The translations under genes and the position numbers were made by a program. Source: Curtobacterium sp. MCJR17_020 (GTDB taxonomy: Bacteria > Actinomycetota > Actinomycetes > Actinomycetales > Microbacteriaceae). From it: a stretch of 64,000 nt of DNA. The notes under the pieces were generated by a model. The model had not been told where the DNA came from and searched no databases. It saw nothing but the letters and a program-made list of their open reading frames with translations. The DNA is taken from positions 3,782,001-3,846,000 of the forward strand of contig NZ_CP126260.1 in assembly GCF_003234365.2 (NCBI RefSeq), given 5' to 3'. Shown one piece after another: positions 10,317-18,991 of this stretch. Position 1 is the first letter of the stretch. Each line of letters starts with the position of its first letter.

Positions 10317-11324
10317 ATGACGACTGCACCCGAACTCGACCAGCACCCGGAGACCCCGGTGGTGCACCTGTCCCGTCGCGCTGCCCTCGAGGCCGAGCGC
10401 GCCGCAGCCCGGAAGCCCCAGCGCCGAGCGGAGAAGCCCGCCAAGGCAGTGGAGGTCGCGAAGCCGGCCAAGGTCGCGAAGCCCGTCGGCCGCCGCGCCA
10501 CCGCAGCCCGCGCGACGACCGAGCACGTCGACTCCCGCATCACGCGCGTGGTCCGCCGCCCCGCTGCCACCGTGACGAGCGTCGCGAAGGCCCCACGGGC
10601 CTCCCGGTCCGGTCGTGCCGGACGGATCACCCTGACCAGCGCGGCTGCAGCGATCGCGATGTTCGCCGCCTCGGCGATGCCCGCCCACGCCAGCGCCGGC
10701 ACCTCGATGGCGACCTCGACCATCGCGCCGATCGTGCGCACCCAGGACTACGCGGTCACCCAAGCGGTCACCGCGACCGGGCTCGACCGCGACGGGTTCA
10801 CCGTCGGCGGCGGCACGACGCGCCGGATCGTCACCACCGGCGGCACGGCCGACACGAGTGGCATCGCAGGCGAAGCCGTCTCGTACGGCGGCGCGGTCCG
10901 CTCCCCGTTCCCCGGGCCGGTGCAGATGAGCTCGGGCTTCGGCTACCGCTCGGCACCGTGCGGCGCGTGCTCCTCGCTGCACCAGGGCCTCGACTTCACG
11001 CCCGGCATGGGCACGGCCATCGGTGCCGTCGCCGCGGGAACCGTCCGGATCTCGGGCACGTACTTCTCGTACGGCAACGCCGTGATCATCGACCACGAGA
11101 TCGACGGCCGCCAGGTGTCGACGCTCTACGGGCACATGATCCCGGGGTCGTCGCCGCTCAAGGTCGGCGACCAGGTCGAGGCCGGCGAGTTCATCGGGCT
11201 CGTGGGGTCCTCCGGCGTCTCGACCGGTGCGCACCTGCACCTCGAGGTCCTGATGGACGGCGTGACCCCGATCGACCCCGAGGCGTGGCTCGAAGCCCGC
11301 ATCGGCCGCTCGCTCACGACGTAG
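10317..11324 (+). CDS. Secreted/anchored M23 family metallopeptidase (LytM-like)
   Basis: 335 residues. The N-terminal 100 are a long Lys/Arg/Ala-rich cytoplasmic segment (VAKPAKVAKP repeats). One membrane or signal segment follows (about 104-126, ending AMPAHAS), then a linker, then the M23 domain (about 190-330). Zinc ligands are visible: H222 and D226 in HQGLDF, and H306/H308 in AHLHLEV; YGHM (271-274) is also present. The family cleaves peptidoglycan cross-bridges and acts outside the membrane. GGTGGGCGG lies before the ATG. The unusually long basic N-terminus may delay or regulate export. Confidence 0.9.
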   Translation: MTTAPELDQHPETPVVHLSRRAALEAERAAARKPQRRAEKPAKAVEVAKPAKVAKPVGRRATAARATTEHVDSRITRVVRRPAATVTSVAKAPRASRSGRAGRITLTSAAAAIAMFAASAMPAHASAGTSMATSTIAPIVRTQDYAVTQAVTATGLDRDGFTVGGGTTRRIVTTGGTADTSGIAGEAVSYGGAVRSPFPGPVQMSSGFGYRSAPCGACSSLHQGLDFTPGMGTAIGAVAAGTVRISGTYFSYGNAVIIDHEIDGRQVSTLYGHMIPGSSPLKVGDQVEAGEFIGLVGSSGVSTGAHLHLEVLMDGVTPIDPEAWLEARIGRSLTT

Positions 11325-11422
11325 CCCCCCGACACCACCCACTCCGCACGCACCCCGGACGCTCAGCAGACATCGAGCGCTGGTGGGGTGACGTCCCAGC
11401 TGCCCTGTGCAGACTCACAGGC

Positions 11423-11479
11423 ATGGACGATCACCACAGACCGCCCGCCCGTCGTCGATCCGAGGAAGCTGCCCGCTGA
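11423..11479 (+). CDS. Candidate 18-codon upstream ORF, translationally coupled
   Basis: ATG at 11423 reads MDDHHRPPARRRSEEAAR and stops at TGA 11477-11479, which shares its A with the ATG of the next gene (TGATG). It spans the ribosome-site region of the downstream CNNM gene, so its translation would deliver ribosomes to that start. It is too short to assign a function. CAGACT lies 7 nt before it as a poor -10-like match. Confidence 0.4.
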   Translation: MDDHHRPPARRRSEEAAR

Positions 11480-12738
11480 TGGGCGCCGACACCTGGATCG
11501 CCTTCGGGCTCGTCATCCTCTTCGTACTCGTCGGCGGGGTCTTCGCCGCCGCCGAGATCGCACTCGTCTCGCTCCGTGAGTCGCAGCTGCAGCAGCTCGA
11601 ACGCCGGGGTTCCCGTGGCTTGCGGGTCGCCGAACTCGGGCGTGACCCGAACCGGTTCCTCGCCGCCGTGCAGATCGGTGTGACCGTCGCCGGGTTCTTC
11701 TCCGCCGCGTACGGCGCCTCGTCGATCGCGCCCGACGTCGCACCCCTGTTCACCGGGCTCGGACTCGGCCAGGGAGCCGCCGAGACGGTCGCCCTCGTGC
11801 TGATGACCCTCGTCATCGCCTACCTGTCGCTCGTGTTCGGTGAACTCGTGCCGAAGCGACTCGCCCTGCAGCGGGCCGAGGGCTTCTCGATGCTCGTCGC
11901 GCCGACCCTCGACCGCTTCGCGACCCTGATGCGCCCGGTGATCTGGGTGCTGTCGGCCTCGACGAACCTGGTCGTCCGCGCACTCGGTGGCGACCCGAAC
12001 GCCCGCAGCGAGTCGATGAGCACCGAGGAGCTCCGCGGCCTCGTCGACGAGCACACCGGCGTCGACGAGCAGGGCCGCCGGATCGCCCGGAGTGCGCTGG
12101 ACGCCGGTGACCGGATCCTGCGCGAGTCGATGCGCCCCTGGTACGACGTGTCCACGATCGACGCCGCACTGACCATCGCCGAGGCCACCGACCACGCGAT
12201 CGAGGTCGGGCACACCCGGTACCTCGTGACCTCCGGCGGACGCGACGAGGTCGACGGCTTCGTGCACCTCCGCGACCTGCTCCGGCCGAGCGACCCGTCC
12301 GCACCGGTGTCGACCCTGGTGCGCCCGGTGCTCGCACTGCCGGAGACGAAGTCGCTGTCGAGCGCGATCGCGGACATGCGGACCGACGGGCACCAGATCG
12401 CCCTGGTGGTGGACGAGTACGGCGGCAGCGCGGGCATGGTCACGCTCGAGGCGCTGCTCGAGGACCTCGTCGGCCGTATCCGCGACGAGTACGACGAACC
12501 CACGGCCGAGCACGACGGTGTGGACGGGTCCACGGTGCTCGAGGACCTCGTCGCCGACGGCGGTCCGGCGCTGCCCGATGGCGACTACGAGACCGTCGGC
12601 GGCCTCGTCCAGGTCCACCTGGACCGCGTGCCGGAGGTCGGCGACGTCGTCGCCGCCGGCGGACACCGCCTCGAGGTGACCGCCATGGACGGTCACCGCG
12701 TGGCGCGCGTCCGGATCACGGCCGACGTCACGCTCTGA
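11479..12738 (+). CDS. CNNM/CorC (hemolysin C) family membrane protein with CBS domains
   Basis: 419 residues. An N-terminal DUF21/CNNM membrane domain (about 1-185) starts IAFGLVILFVLVGGVFAAAE and contains FGELVPKRLALQRAEGF. A CBS pair (about 200-330) follows, with RPWYDVSTIDAALTIAEATD and VVDEYGGSAGMVTLEALLED. A CorC/HlyC C-terminal domain (about 340-415) completes it. The family is linked to Mg2+/Co2+ transport or efflux; haemolysin is a historical name. GAGGA lies about 12 nt before the ATG, and a small ORF overlaps the start. A family palindrome follows the stop codon by about 18 bp. Confidence 0.92.
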   Translation: MGADTWIAFGLVILFVLVGGVFAAAEIALVSLRESQLQQLERRGSRGLRVAELGRDPNRFLAAVQIGVTVAGFFSAAYGASSIAPDVAPLFTGLGLGQGAAETVALVLMTLVIAYLSLVFGELVPKRLALQRAEGFSMLVAPTLDRFATLMRPVIWVLSASTNLVVRALGGDPNARSESMSTEELRGLVDEHTGVDEQGRRIARSALDAGDRILRESMRPWYDVSTIDAALTIAEATDHAIEVGHTRYLVTSGGRDEVDGFVHLRDLLRPSDPSAPVSTLVRPVLALPETKSLSSAIADMRTDGHQIALVVDEYGGSAGMVTLEALLEDLVGRIRDEYDEPTAEHDGVDGSTVLEDLVADGGPALPDGDYETVGGLVQVHLDRVPEVGDVVAAGGHRLEVTAMDGHRVARVRITADVTL

Positions 12739-12756
12739 ACTCCGCGCAGCTGACCT

Positions 12757-12788
12757 GGAGGCCCGTGGCGGCACCGCCACGGGCCTCC
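12757..12788. terminator. Family palindrome, copy 2
   Basis: Perfect 15-bp stem, GGAGGCCCGTGGCGG and its complement, with a 2-nt loop, just after the CNNM stop codon and before the next plus-strand promoter. Confidence 0.75.
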
Positions 12789-12800
12789 CGTCCGCCCGGC

Positions 12801-12817
12801 GGGTACCGCCAGTGCCT
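12801..12817 (+). promoter_or_regulatory. 17-bp shared element, site 1 (MmyB-like gene 12853)
   Basis: GGGTACCGCCAGTGCCT, ending 23 bp upstream of the TACGCT -10 hexamer of the MmyB-like gene at 12853. It abuts the -35 position, where no recognisable -35 hexamer exists. It is the best match to the consensus built from seven promoters in this window. Confidence 0.65.
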
Positions 12818-12852
12818 GCCGGACGGACAGCGCCGCCACGTACGCTCTCCCC

Positions 12853-13764
12853 ATGGGTATCGACGTGCGCAACGAGATCCGCGACTTCCTGTCCTCCCGG
12901 CGAGCGCGGCTCACCCCCGAGCAGGTCGGCATGCCGTCGTTCGGCGGCGGGGTCCGACGCGTCCCCGGGCTGCGGCGGCACGAGGTCGCGATGCTCGCCG
13001 GCGTGAGCGTCGACTACTACACACGGCTCGAGCGCGGATCGCTCAAGGGGGTCTCGGACAGTGTGCTCGAGGGCCTCGCGAGCGCCCTGCAGCTCGACGA
13101 GGACGAGCGCGTCCACCTGTGGGACCTCACCCGACTGGCGAACTCCGGCGTCAAGACGATGCACCGGACCGTCCCCACGCGGGTCCGCCCCGGCGTCCAG
13201 CGCCTGCTCGACGCCATCACCGGCGCGCCTGCCTGGGTGCGGAACGAACGCGGTGACGTCGTCGCGACGAACGAGCTCGGTCGCGCGCTGTACTCGCCGA
13301 TGTTCGCCGGCCCGGGGCGCCCCGTGAACACCGCGCGCTTCACGTTCCTCGACCCCGCTGCCCGTGACTTCTTCCCGGACTGGGCGCAGACCGCGAAGGA
13401 CGCCGTCGCCGTGCTCCGGGCAGCCGCGGTGTCGAACCCGTGCGAGCCCGGACTCATCACCCTGGTCGGGGAGCTCTCCACGCGCAGCGAGGAGTTCCGC
13501 GGCTGGTGGGCCGCGCACGACGTCCGGCTGCAGCGCGCCGGCGGGAAGCGCATCGACCACCCGATCGTCGGCGAGCTGCGCCTGGCGTACGAGGCGCTCG
13601 ACCTGGTCGCCGACCCCGGCCTGACCCTGTTCACGTACTCGGCCGAGCCGGGCAGCGAGTCCGAGCGGTCACTGGCCCTGCTCGGCACCTGGGCCGCGAC
13701 GGAACGGGCCGAGCAGTACGCGGCCCTGCGCGCGGCGGAGTCCGAGTCCGAGTCGGTCGACTGA
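12853..13764 (+). CDS. MmyB-like HTH transcriptional regulator, copy 1
   Basis: 303 residues. An N-terminal XRE-type helix-turn-helix (about 35-85: VPGLRRHEVAMLAGVSVDYY then TRLERG) is followed by an MmyB/MltR-type PAS-like ligand domain (about 105-270) with typical WVRNERGDVVATNELGRALY, FLDPAARDFFPDW and LVGELSTRSEEFRGWWAAHD. Members of this family bind fatty-acid-like ligands and often control neighbouring oxidoreductases. TACGCT lies 6 nt before the ATG (leaderless), and the shared 17-bp element lies at 12801, suggesting autoregulation. Two paralogues are at 31276 and 32207. The methyltransferase gene follows 40 bp later with its own promoter. Confidence 0.92.
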   Translation: MGIDVRNEIRDFLSSRRARLTPEQVGMPSFGGGVRRVPGLRRHEVAMLAGVSVDYYTRLERGSLKGVSDSVLEGLASALQLDEDERVHLWDLTRLANSGVKTMHRTVPTRVRPGVQRLLDAITGAPAWVRNERGDVVATNELGRALYSPMFAGPGRPVNTARFTFLDPAARDFFPDWAQTAKDAVAVLRAAAVSNPCEPGLITLVGELSTRSEEFRGWWAAHDVRLQRAGGKRIDHPIVGELRLAYEALDLVADPGLTLFTYSAEPGSESERSLALLGTWAATERAEQYAALRAAESESESVD

Positions 13765-13804
13765 ACCGCTGGTCGGGCCGGTACACGGTTCGTAGGCTAG
13801 GGAC

Positions 13805-14587
13805 GTGACGAGGACGACGGACGGATCAGCGGGGGACGCCGACTACGCCCGCATCGGCCAGGACTACCGGCAGTACCGGCGCCCCGAACCGACGTTCGCC
13901 CGGGCGATCACGAAGGCCCTCGGCGACGCCCGCACGGTCCTCAACGTGGGTGCCGGTGCCGGGTCCTACGAGCCGACCGATCGCGACGTCACGGCCGTCG
14001 AACCCTCGGCGTCGATGCGCGCCCAACGACCGGACACCCTGTCGACGGCGATCGACGCCACCGCCGAGGACCTGCCCTTCGACGACGACACGTTCGACGC
14101 CGCGATGACGACGTTCTCGGTGCACCAGTGGGGCGACCTCGAGCGTGGGCTGGCCGAGATGCGCCGGGTGACCCGGGGTCCGATCGTGATCCTGACGTGC
14201 GACCCGGCCCGCGTCGAGGACTTCTGGCTCGCCGAGTACGCACCAGAGGTGATGGCGACCGAGGCCCGGCGCTACCCCGCGCTCGACCGCATCGCCGCCG
14301 CACTGGGCGACGACACCGTCACGAACACCCCGCTGCCGATCCCGTTCACGTGCGTCGACGGCTTCTCCGAGGCGTACTACGCCCGGCCGGAGCGCCTGCT
14401 CGACCCCGGCGCCCGGAAGGCGAACTCGGCGTGGAGCTTCGTCGACGAGCTCACCGCACGGCGATCGGTGGCCGCCCTCCGTACCGCGCTCGACTCCGGC
14501 GAGTGGGACCGGCGGCACGGGGCGCTGCGGATCCGGCCGACCTACGAGGGCGCCCTCGTCCTGGTGACGGCCGTCCCCACCGCTTGA
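13805..14587 (+). CDS. Class I SAM-dependent methyltransferase
   Basis: 260 residues of the UbiE/Methyltransf_11 type. Motif I is degenerate but clear (VLNVGAGAGSYEP, about 47-59). DVTAVEPSASM gives the acidic motif II, DATAEDLPFDDDTFDAAMTT (about 80-100) the post-motif segment, and GPIVILTCDP motif III. It transfers a methyl group from S-adenosylmethionine; the substrate is unknown. TAGGCT is 6 nt before the GTG start, so it has its own leaderless promoter. It lies between an MmyB-like regulator and the FusB-like attenuator locus without overlap. Confidence 0.88.
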   Translation: MTRTTDGSAGDADYARIGQDYRQYRRPEPTFARAITKALGDARTVLNVGAGAGSYEPTDRDVTAVEPSASMRAQRPDTLSTAIDATAEDLPFDDDTFDAAMTTFSVHQWGDLERGLAEMRRVTRGPIVILTCDPARVEDFWLAEYAPEVMATEARRYPALDRIAAALGDDTVTNTPLPIPFTCVDGFSEAYYARPERLLDPGARKANSAWSFVDELTARRSVAALRTALDSGEWDRRHGALRIRPTYEGALVLVTAVPTA

Positions 14588-14609
14588 CACGTCGACGTAG
14601 GCTGGGCGC

Positions 14610-14660
14610 GTGAGCTTCCAGGAGGTGGTCGGCGCCCGTAGCGCCGGCATCAGGGCGTGA
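14610..14660 (+). CDS. Leader peptide of the FBP/FusB-like gene (16 codons)
   Basis: GTG at 14610 reads VSFQEVVGARSAGIRA and stops at TGA 14658. TAGGCT (14598-14603) ends 6 nt before the GTG, the same arrangement as many leaderless genes here, so transcription probably starts on the leader's first codon. The coding sequence includes AGGAGGT (14620-14626), which can pair with ACCTCCT at 14707-14713. The position, the hairpins that follow and the identity of the downstream gene suggest a sensing leader. I do not recognise the peptide. Confidence 0.6.
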   Translation: MSFQEVVGARSAGIRA

Positions 14661-14740
14661 GGCCCCCGGTCGTGCCCGCAGGCACGGCCGCCCTCGTCGA
14701 ACCCTGACCTCCTTCCGCCCGGTGCGGTGTGCGTCCGCAC
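14620..14740 (+). promoter_or_regulatory. Candidate ribosome-mediated attenuator upstream of FBP gene
   Basis: The 160-nt transcript leader can fold several ways. A 10-bp stem with a 4-nt loop lies right after the leader stop (14667-14690, core CGTGCC-CGCA-GGCACG). A second hairpin is GTGCGG-7nt-CCGCAC (14722-14740). AGGAGGT (14620) can pair with ACCTCCT (14707) across them. A ribosome stalled on the leader would cover the first AGGAGGT and free ACCTCCT. This is the layout of antibiotic- or starvation-responsive attenuators. The folding has not been computed. Confidence 0.5.
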
Positions 14741-14769
14741 GCCCCGGGCCCGCTCGAAAGCGATGCACC

Positions 14770-15252
14770 ATGCTCCCCATCACGGAGAAGACCCTCCGCA
14801 CGTCCTTCGTCAACGCCTCCCGCAAGGAGACGACCGACATCACGCTGCCCGCCGACTTCGAGACGATCGACTGGGACGCGCTCGACTTCCTGGGCTGGCG
14901 CGACCCGAAGATCGGTCGGCGTGCGTACGCCGTCGTGCCGACGCTCGAGGGAACGCTCGTCGGCATCGTGTTCCGGCAGGCCGAGGCCTCATCGCGCTCG
15001 CGCGCCCAGTGCTCGTGGTGCCAGGACGTCAAGCTGCCGAACGACGTCGTGTTCTACAGCGCGAAGCGGTCCGGCAAGGCGGGGCGGAACGGCGACACCG
15101 TCGGCACGCTCGTCTGCCAGGACTTCCAGTGCTCGCGGAACGTCCGGAAGCTGCCGCCGCCCGCCTACGAGGGACACGACGTCGAGGCCGCGCGCCTGCG
15201 GCGCATCGAGGACCTGCAGCTGCGGGCCGCGTCCTTCGCCACGGAGGTCTGA
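14770..15252 (+). CDS. FBP/FusB-like EF-G-binding zinc protein
   Basis: 160 residues of the FBP family (fibronectin-binding-protein-like treble clef, related to FusB/FusC). An N-terminal helical domain (TEKTLRTSFVNASRKETTDI, about 5-25) is followed by a C-terminal zinc finger with C81 and C84 (CSWC), then C116 and C121. FusB-type proteins bind elongation factor G and release it from stalled ribosomes, which gives fusidic acid resistance in staphylococci; in actinobacteria the role is unproven. I choose ATG 14770, where family similarity begins, though only a weak GAAAG precedes it. The leader peptide and hairpins upstream suggest induction when translation is disturbed. Confidence 0.88.
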   Translation: MLPITEKTLRTSFVNASRKETTDITLPADFETIDWDALDFLGWRDPKIGRRAYAVVPTLEGTLVGIVFRQAEASSRSRAQCSWCQDVKLPNDVVFYSAKRSGKAGRNGDTVGTLVCQDFQCSRNVRKLPPPAYEGHDVEAARLRRIEDLQLRAASFATEV

Positions 15253-15303
15253 GCCGCCGAGGTCTGAGCCGCCGGCGTCCCGCGTCCGCGACGCGACGGA
15301 CGG

Positions 15304-15347
15304 CGGACGGGAGGCGCGGGGCGGGGCCGCCACGGGCCTCCCGTCCG
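15304..15347. terminator. Family palindrome, copy 3
   Basis: The outer arms CGGACGGGAGGC and GCCTCCCGTCCG pair perfectly; the middle (GCGGGGCGG against CCGCCACGG) is imperfect. It lies about 50 bp after the FBP stop codon and before the uraD-uraH promoter. Confidence 0.7.
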
Positions 15348-15437
15348 GCAGACGCGACCGTTTCAGGGCCGCAGGTCGCGTTGCGGGGGAAACCGCCCGG
15401 TAACGCGGGTGAAACGGTCGTTCCGTAGCCTCGGCAC

Positions 15438-16235
15438 ATGGACCTCGGCGACCTCGACGATGCGACCGCCCCCGACGCTGCCGCGGTGATCCGGAGCTGG
15501 GCGGACGTGCCCGCATGGGTCGACGCCCTGGTGGCCGCGCGCCCGTTCGGCACGGTGCCGGCGCTGCTCGACCGGGCGCGTGCCGAGTCGGCGTCGTGGG
15601 GTGCGCCGGAACTCGACCACGCCCTCGCGCAGCACCCGCGGATCGGTGAACGGACGACCGATGCCTCGTCGGCCCGCGAACAGTCGTCGATGCGCACCGC
15701 CGGCGACGAGGTGGCCGGCCGGATCGCCGACGGCAACGCCGCGTACGAGCAGCGGTTCGGGCGGGTGTTCCTGGTGCGGGCCGCCGGTCGGACCCCCGAG
15801 GAGCTGCTGGCCGAGCTCGACCGGCGCCTCGCGGGCGACCCGGCGGTCGAGACGCGTGAGGCCGCCGCTGCCCTGGCCGACATCGCCCTGCACCGCATCC
15901 GGGCGACCTTCGCCGTGCCGCACCTGACCACGCACGTGCTCGACGCCACCACCGGCACCCCGGCGGTCGGCGTCGGCCTGACCCTCAGCACCGTCGACGG
16001 TGACGTCGTCGCGACCGGCTCGACCGATGCCGACGGCCGCGCGGCACTCGGCCCGGACGTGCTCGCGCGCACCGACCACGTGCTGCGCTTCGAGACCGGG
16101 GCGTACTTCGCCGCCGCCGGGACCCCGACCTTCCACCCGTTCGTGACCGTGGCGTTCCGCGTCACGGGCACCGAGCACCTGCACGTCCCGCTGCTGCTGA
16201 GCCCCTTCGCCTACAGCACCTACCGAGGGAGTTGA
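15438..16235 (+). CDS. Fused OHCU decarboxylase / hydroxyisourate hydrolase (UraD-UraH)
   Basis: 265 residues joining two purine-catabolic enzymes. Residues 1-158 are UraD (2-oxo-4-hydroxy-4-carboxy-5-ureidoimidazoline decarboxylase), with catalytic H66 in HPRIGER and FGRVFLVRAAGRT. Residues 160-265 are UraH, the transthyretin-like 5-hydroxyisourate hydrolase, with LTTHVLDATTGTPA and the closing tetrapeptide YRGS. Together they turn 5-hydroxyisourate into S-allantoin downstream of urate oxidase. The order is reversed relative to the pathway. TAGCCT lies 6 nt before the ATG. It is convergent with an NCS2 permease that probably supplies the purine. No uricase or allantoinase is in the window. 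Confidence 0.94.
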   Translation: MDLGDLDDATAPDAAAVIRSWADVPAWVDALVAARPFGTVPALLDRARAESASWGAPELDHALAQHPRIGERTTDASSAREQSSMRTAGDEVAGRIADGNAAYEQRFGRVFLVRAAGRTPEELLAELDRRLAGDPAVETREAAAALADIALHRIRATFAVPHLTTHVLDATTGTPAVGVGLTLSTVDGDVVATGSTDADGRAALGPDVLARTDHVLRFETGAYFAAAGTPTFHPFVTVAFRVTGTEHLHVPLLLSPFAYSTYRGS

Positions 16236-16290
16236 CCGCACCGCCCCCCTGGAGCGCACGAGTACGGCGGGGCAACCGGCCTACCGTCGC

Positions 16291-17697
16291 CTAGGCCGAG
16301 GGCTCCTCGTGCGGCAGTGCGATCGGCGCCGTCGACCGCACCCCGTCGTACGAACCGACCGCCGGGTCCTCGCCGTACCGCTCGGCCACGGAGCGCGAGC
16401 CGAGCAGCAGGTTGAGCAGGATCGCCGCGACGGCGCCGGCCGAGATCCCCGAGTCGAACACCAGGGTGAACCAGGTCGGGAACTGCCCGTAGATCTCCGG
16501 GGCGACGGTCGGCAGCAGCGCGATGCCGAGCGGCAGCGCCACGACGAGCACGTTCCGGTTGTCGAACCGCACCTTCGACAGCGTCCTGATGCCCGAAGCC
16601 GCCACCATGCCGAACAGCGCGACACCGGCACCGCCGAGCACCGCGTGCGGGATCGCCTCGACCACCGCGGCCACCTTCGGTACCAGGCCGAGCACCACGA
16701 GGATGCCGCCGGCCGCCGTCGCCACGTACCGGGAGCGCACCCCGGTCAGCGCGACGAGCCCGACGTTCTGCGCGAACGCCGTGTACGGGAACGTGTTGAA
16801 CACCCCGCCGAGGACGGTGCCGAGTCCGTCCGCGCGGAGACCGTCGGCGAGCGTGCGCTTCGACACGGGACGCCCGGTGACCTCGCCGACCGCGATCACG
16901 TCGCCGGTCGTCTCGGTCATGATCACGAGCCCGACGACGAGCATCGACACGATCGAGGCGAGGTCGAACGTCGGCAGCCCGAAGTGGAACGGCGTGACGA
17001 AGGCGAACCAGCCCGCGTCGCCGATGCCCGAGCCGTCGACCATGCCGGGGACGAACAGCGCCACGACGGTGCCGAGCAGCAGCCCGAACAGCACCGACAC
17101 CCGGGCGAGGCCGCGCGGCGCGAACCGTTCGACCAGGACGATCGCGAGCAGCACCCCGGCGGCGAACGCGACGTCGAGCGGGTCCGCAGCACCGTCCTTC
17201 CCGCCGTCGGTGACCCAGCCGGCAGCGACGCTCATGAGCGACAGACCGATGATGAGGATGACCGTGCCGGTGACGATCGGTGGGAACAAGCGGACGAGCT
17301 GCGCGAACCACGGTGCGACGACCACCATGAAGACGCCGCAGGCGATCGTCGCCCCGTAGACGGCGGAGATGCCGTGCTCGGTGCCGATCGCGATCATCGG
17401 GCCGACCGCGGCGAACGTGACGCCCTGCACGAGCGGCAGCCGGACCCCGAACCGCCAGAAGCCGACGGACTGCACGATCGTGGCGAGGCCCGCGACGAAC
17501 AGGTCGGCGCTGATGAGGAACGCCAGGTCGGCGCTGTCGAAGCCGAGCGCACCGCCGACGATGAGCGGGACGGCGATCGCACCCGCGTACATCGCGAGCA
17601 CGTGCTGCAGTCCGAGCGGCAGGAGCCTCGCGAGCGGTGGGACGGAGTCGACGCCGTCCTCGGTCGGTGTCGCGCGCGGTGTCTTCGTGGTCGTCAT
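16291..17697 (-). CDS. NCS2-family purine/uracil:proton symporter
   Basis: 468 residues, about 14 membrane helices. Family landmarks are LLPLGLQHVLAMYAGAIAVP at the N-terminus, TETTGDVIAVGEVTGRPVSK (about 265-285) and GVFNTFPYTAFAQNVGLVAL (about 305-325). The NAT-signature region reads as in the xanthine/uric acid group (PucJ/PucK-like) rather than classical uracil permease. It imports urate or xanthine with protons. Its position facing uraD-uraH supports urate or xanthine. AAGGGGA lies before the ATG. Confidence 0.92.
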   Translation of the reverse strand: MTTTKTPRATPTEDGVDSVPPLARLLPLGLQHVLAMYAGAIAVPLIVGGALGFDSADLAFLISADLFVAGLATIVQSVGFWRFGVRLPLVQGVTFAAVGPMIAIGTEHGISAVYGATIACGVFMVVVAPWFAQLVRLFPPIVTGTVILIIGLSLMSVAAGWVTDGGKDGAADPLDVAFAAGVLLAIVLVERFAPRGLARVSVLFGLLLGTVVALFVPGMVDGSGIGDAGWFAFVTPFHFGLPTFDLASIVSMLVVGLVIMTETTGDVIAVGEVTGRPVSKRTLADGLRADGLGTVLGGVFNTFPYTAFAQNVGLVALTGVRSRYVATAAGGILVVLGLVPKVAAVVEAIPHAVLGGAGVALFGMVAASGIRTLSKVRFDNRNVLVVALPLGIALLPTVAPEIYGQFPTWFTLVFDSGISAGAVAAILLNLLLGSRSVAERYGEDPAVGSYDGVRSTAPIALPHEEPSA

Positions 17698-17820
17698 GGC
17701 GTCCCCTTCGAGCGGTGGTCTCCCTGTGCTCCGGACGCTATGCAGCCCGTGTTTCCCCGGGATGACGGGCGTGGGTCGCGTCGGTCACCGGGCTCCGGCC
17801 CGAAACGCACGCCGAGACGA

Positions 17821-17864
17821 GACGGGAGGCCCGTGGCGGATCCGCCACGGGCCTCCCGGCCGTC
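17821..17864. terminator. Family palindrome, copy 4
   Basis: GACGGGAGGCCCGTGGCGGA and its complement abut with no loop, one mismatch near the base. It lies just downstream of the aldo/keto reductase stop (minus strand) and upstream of the NCS2 gene. Confidence 0.75.
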
Positions 17865-17875
17865 ATCCGGTTGCG

Positions 17876-18862
<987 letters not shown>

Positions 18863-18897
18863 GCTGCAGGTCTACTCCGGCCCCGCCGGTTGGAGGG

Positions 18898-18914
18898 AGG
18901 CACTGACCGTGCCG
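18898..18914 (-). promoter_or_regulatory. 17-bp shared element, site 2 (AKR 18862)
   Basis: On the minus strand reads CGGCACGGTCAGTGCCT, 13 of 17 identical to the 12801 site, and ends 23 bp before the TAGACC -10 of the aldo/keto reductase gene. Confidence 0.6.
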
Positions 18915-18991
18915 GTCAGACTCGGGCCCGGTTTGGTGCGGATCCTCCAAGGTCTTCCGCAGGAGTCCCTCGGCCCTGGTGTGATCGGGGC

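Noticed and set aside
14584..14603. TTGACA as -35 for the leader peptide promoter
   Set aside because: It is only 8 bp from the TAGGCT -10 and overlaps the methyltransferase stop codon; the spacing is impossible for a -35.
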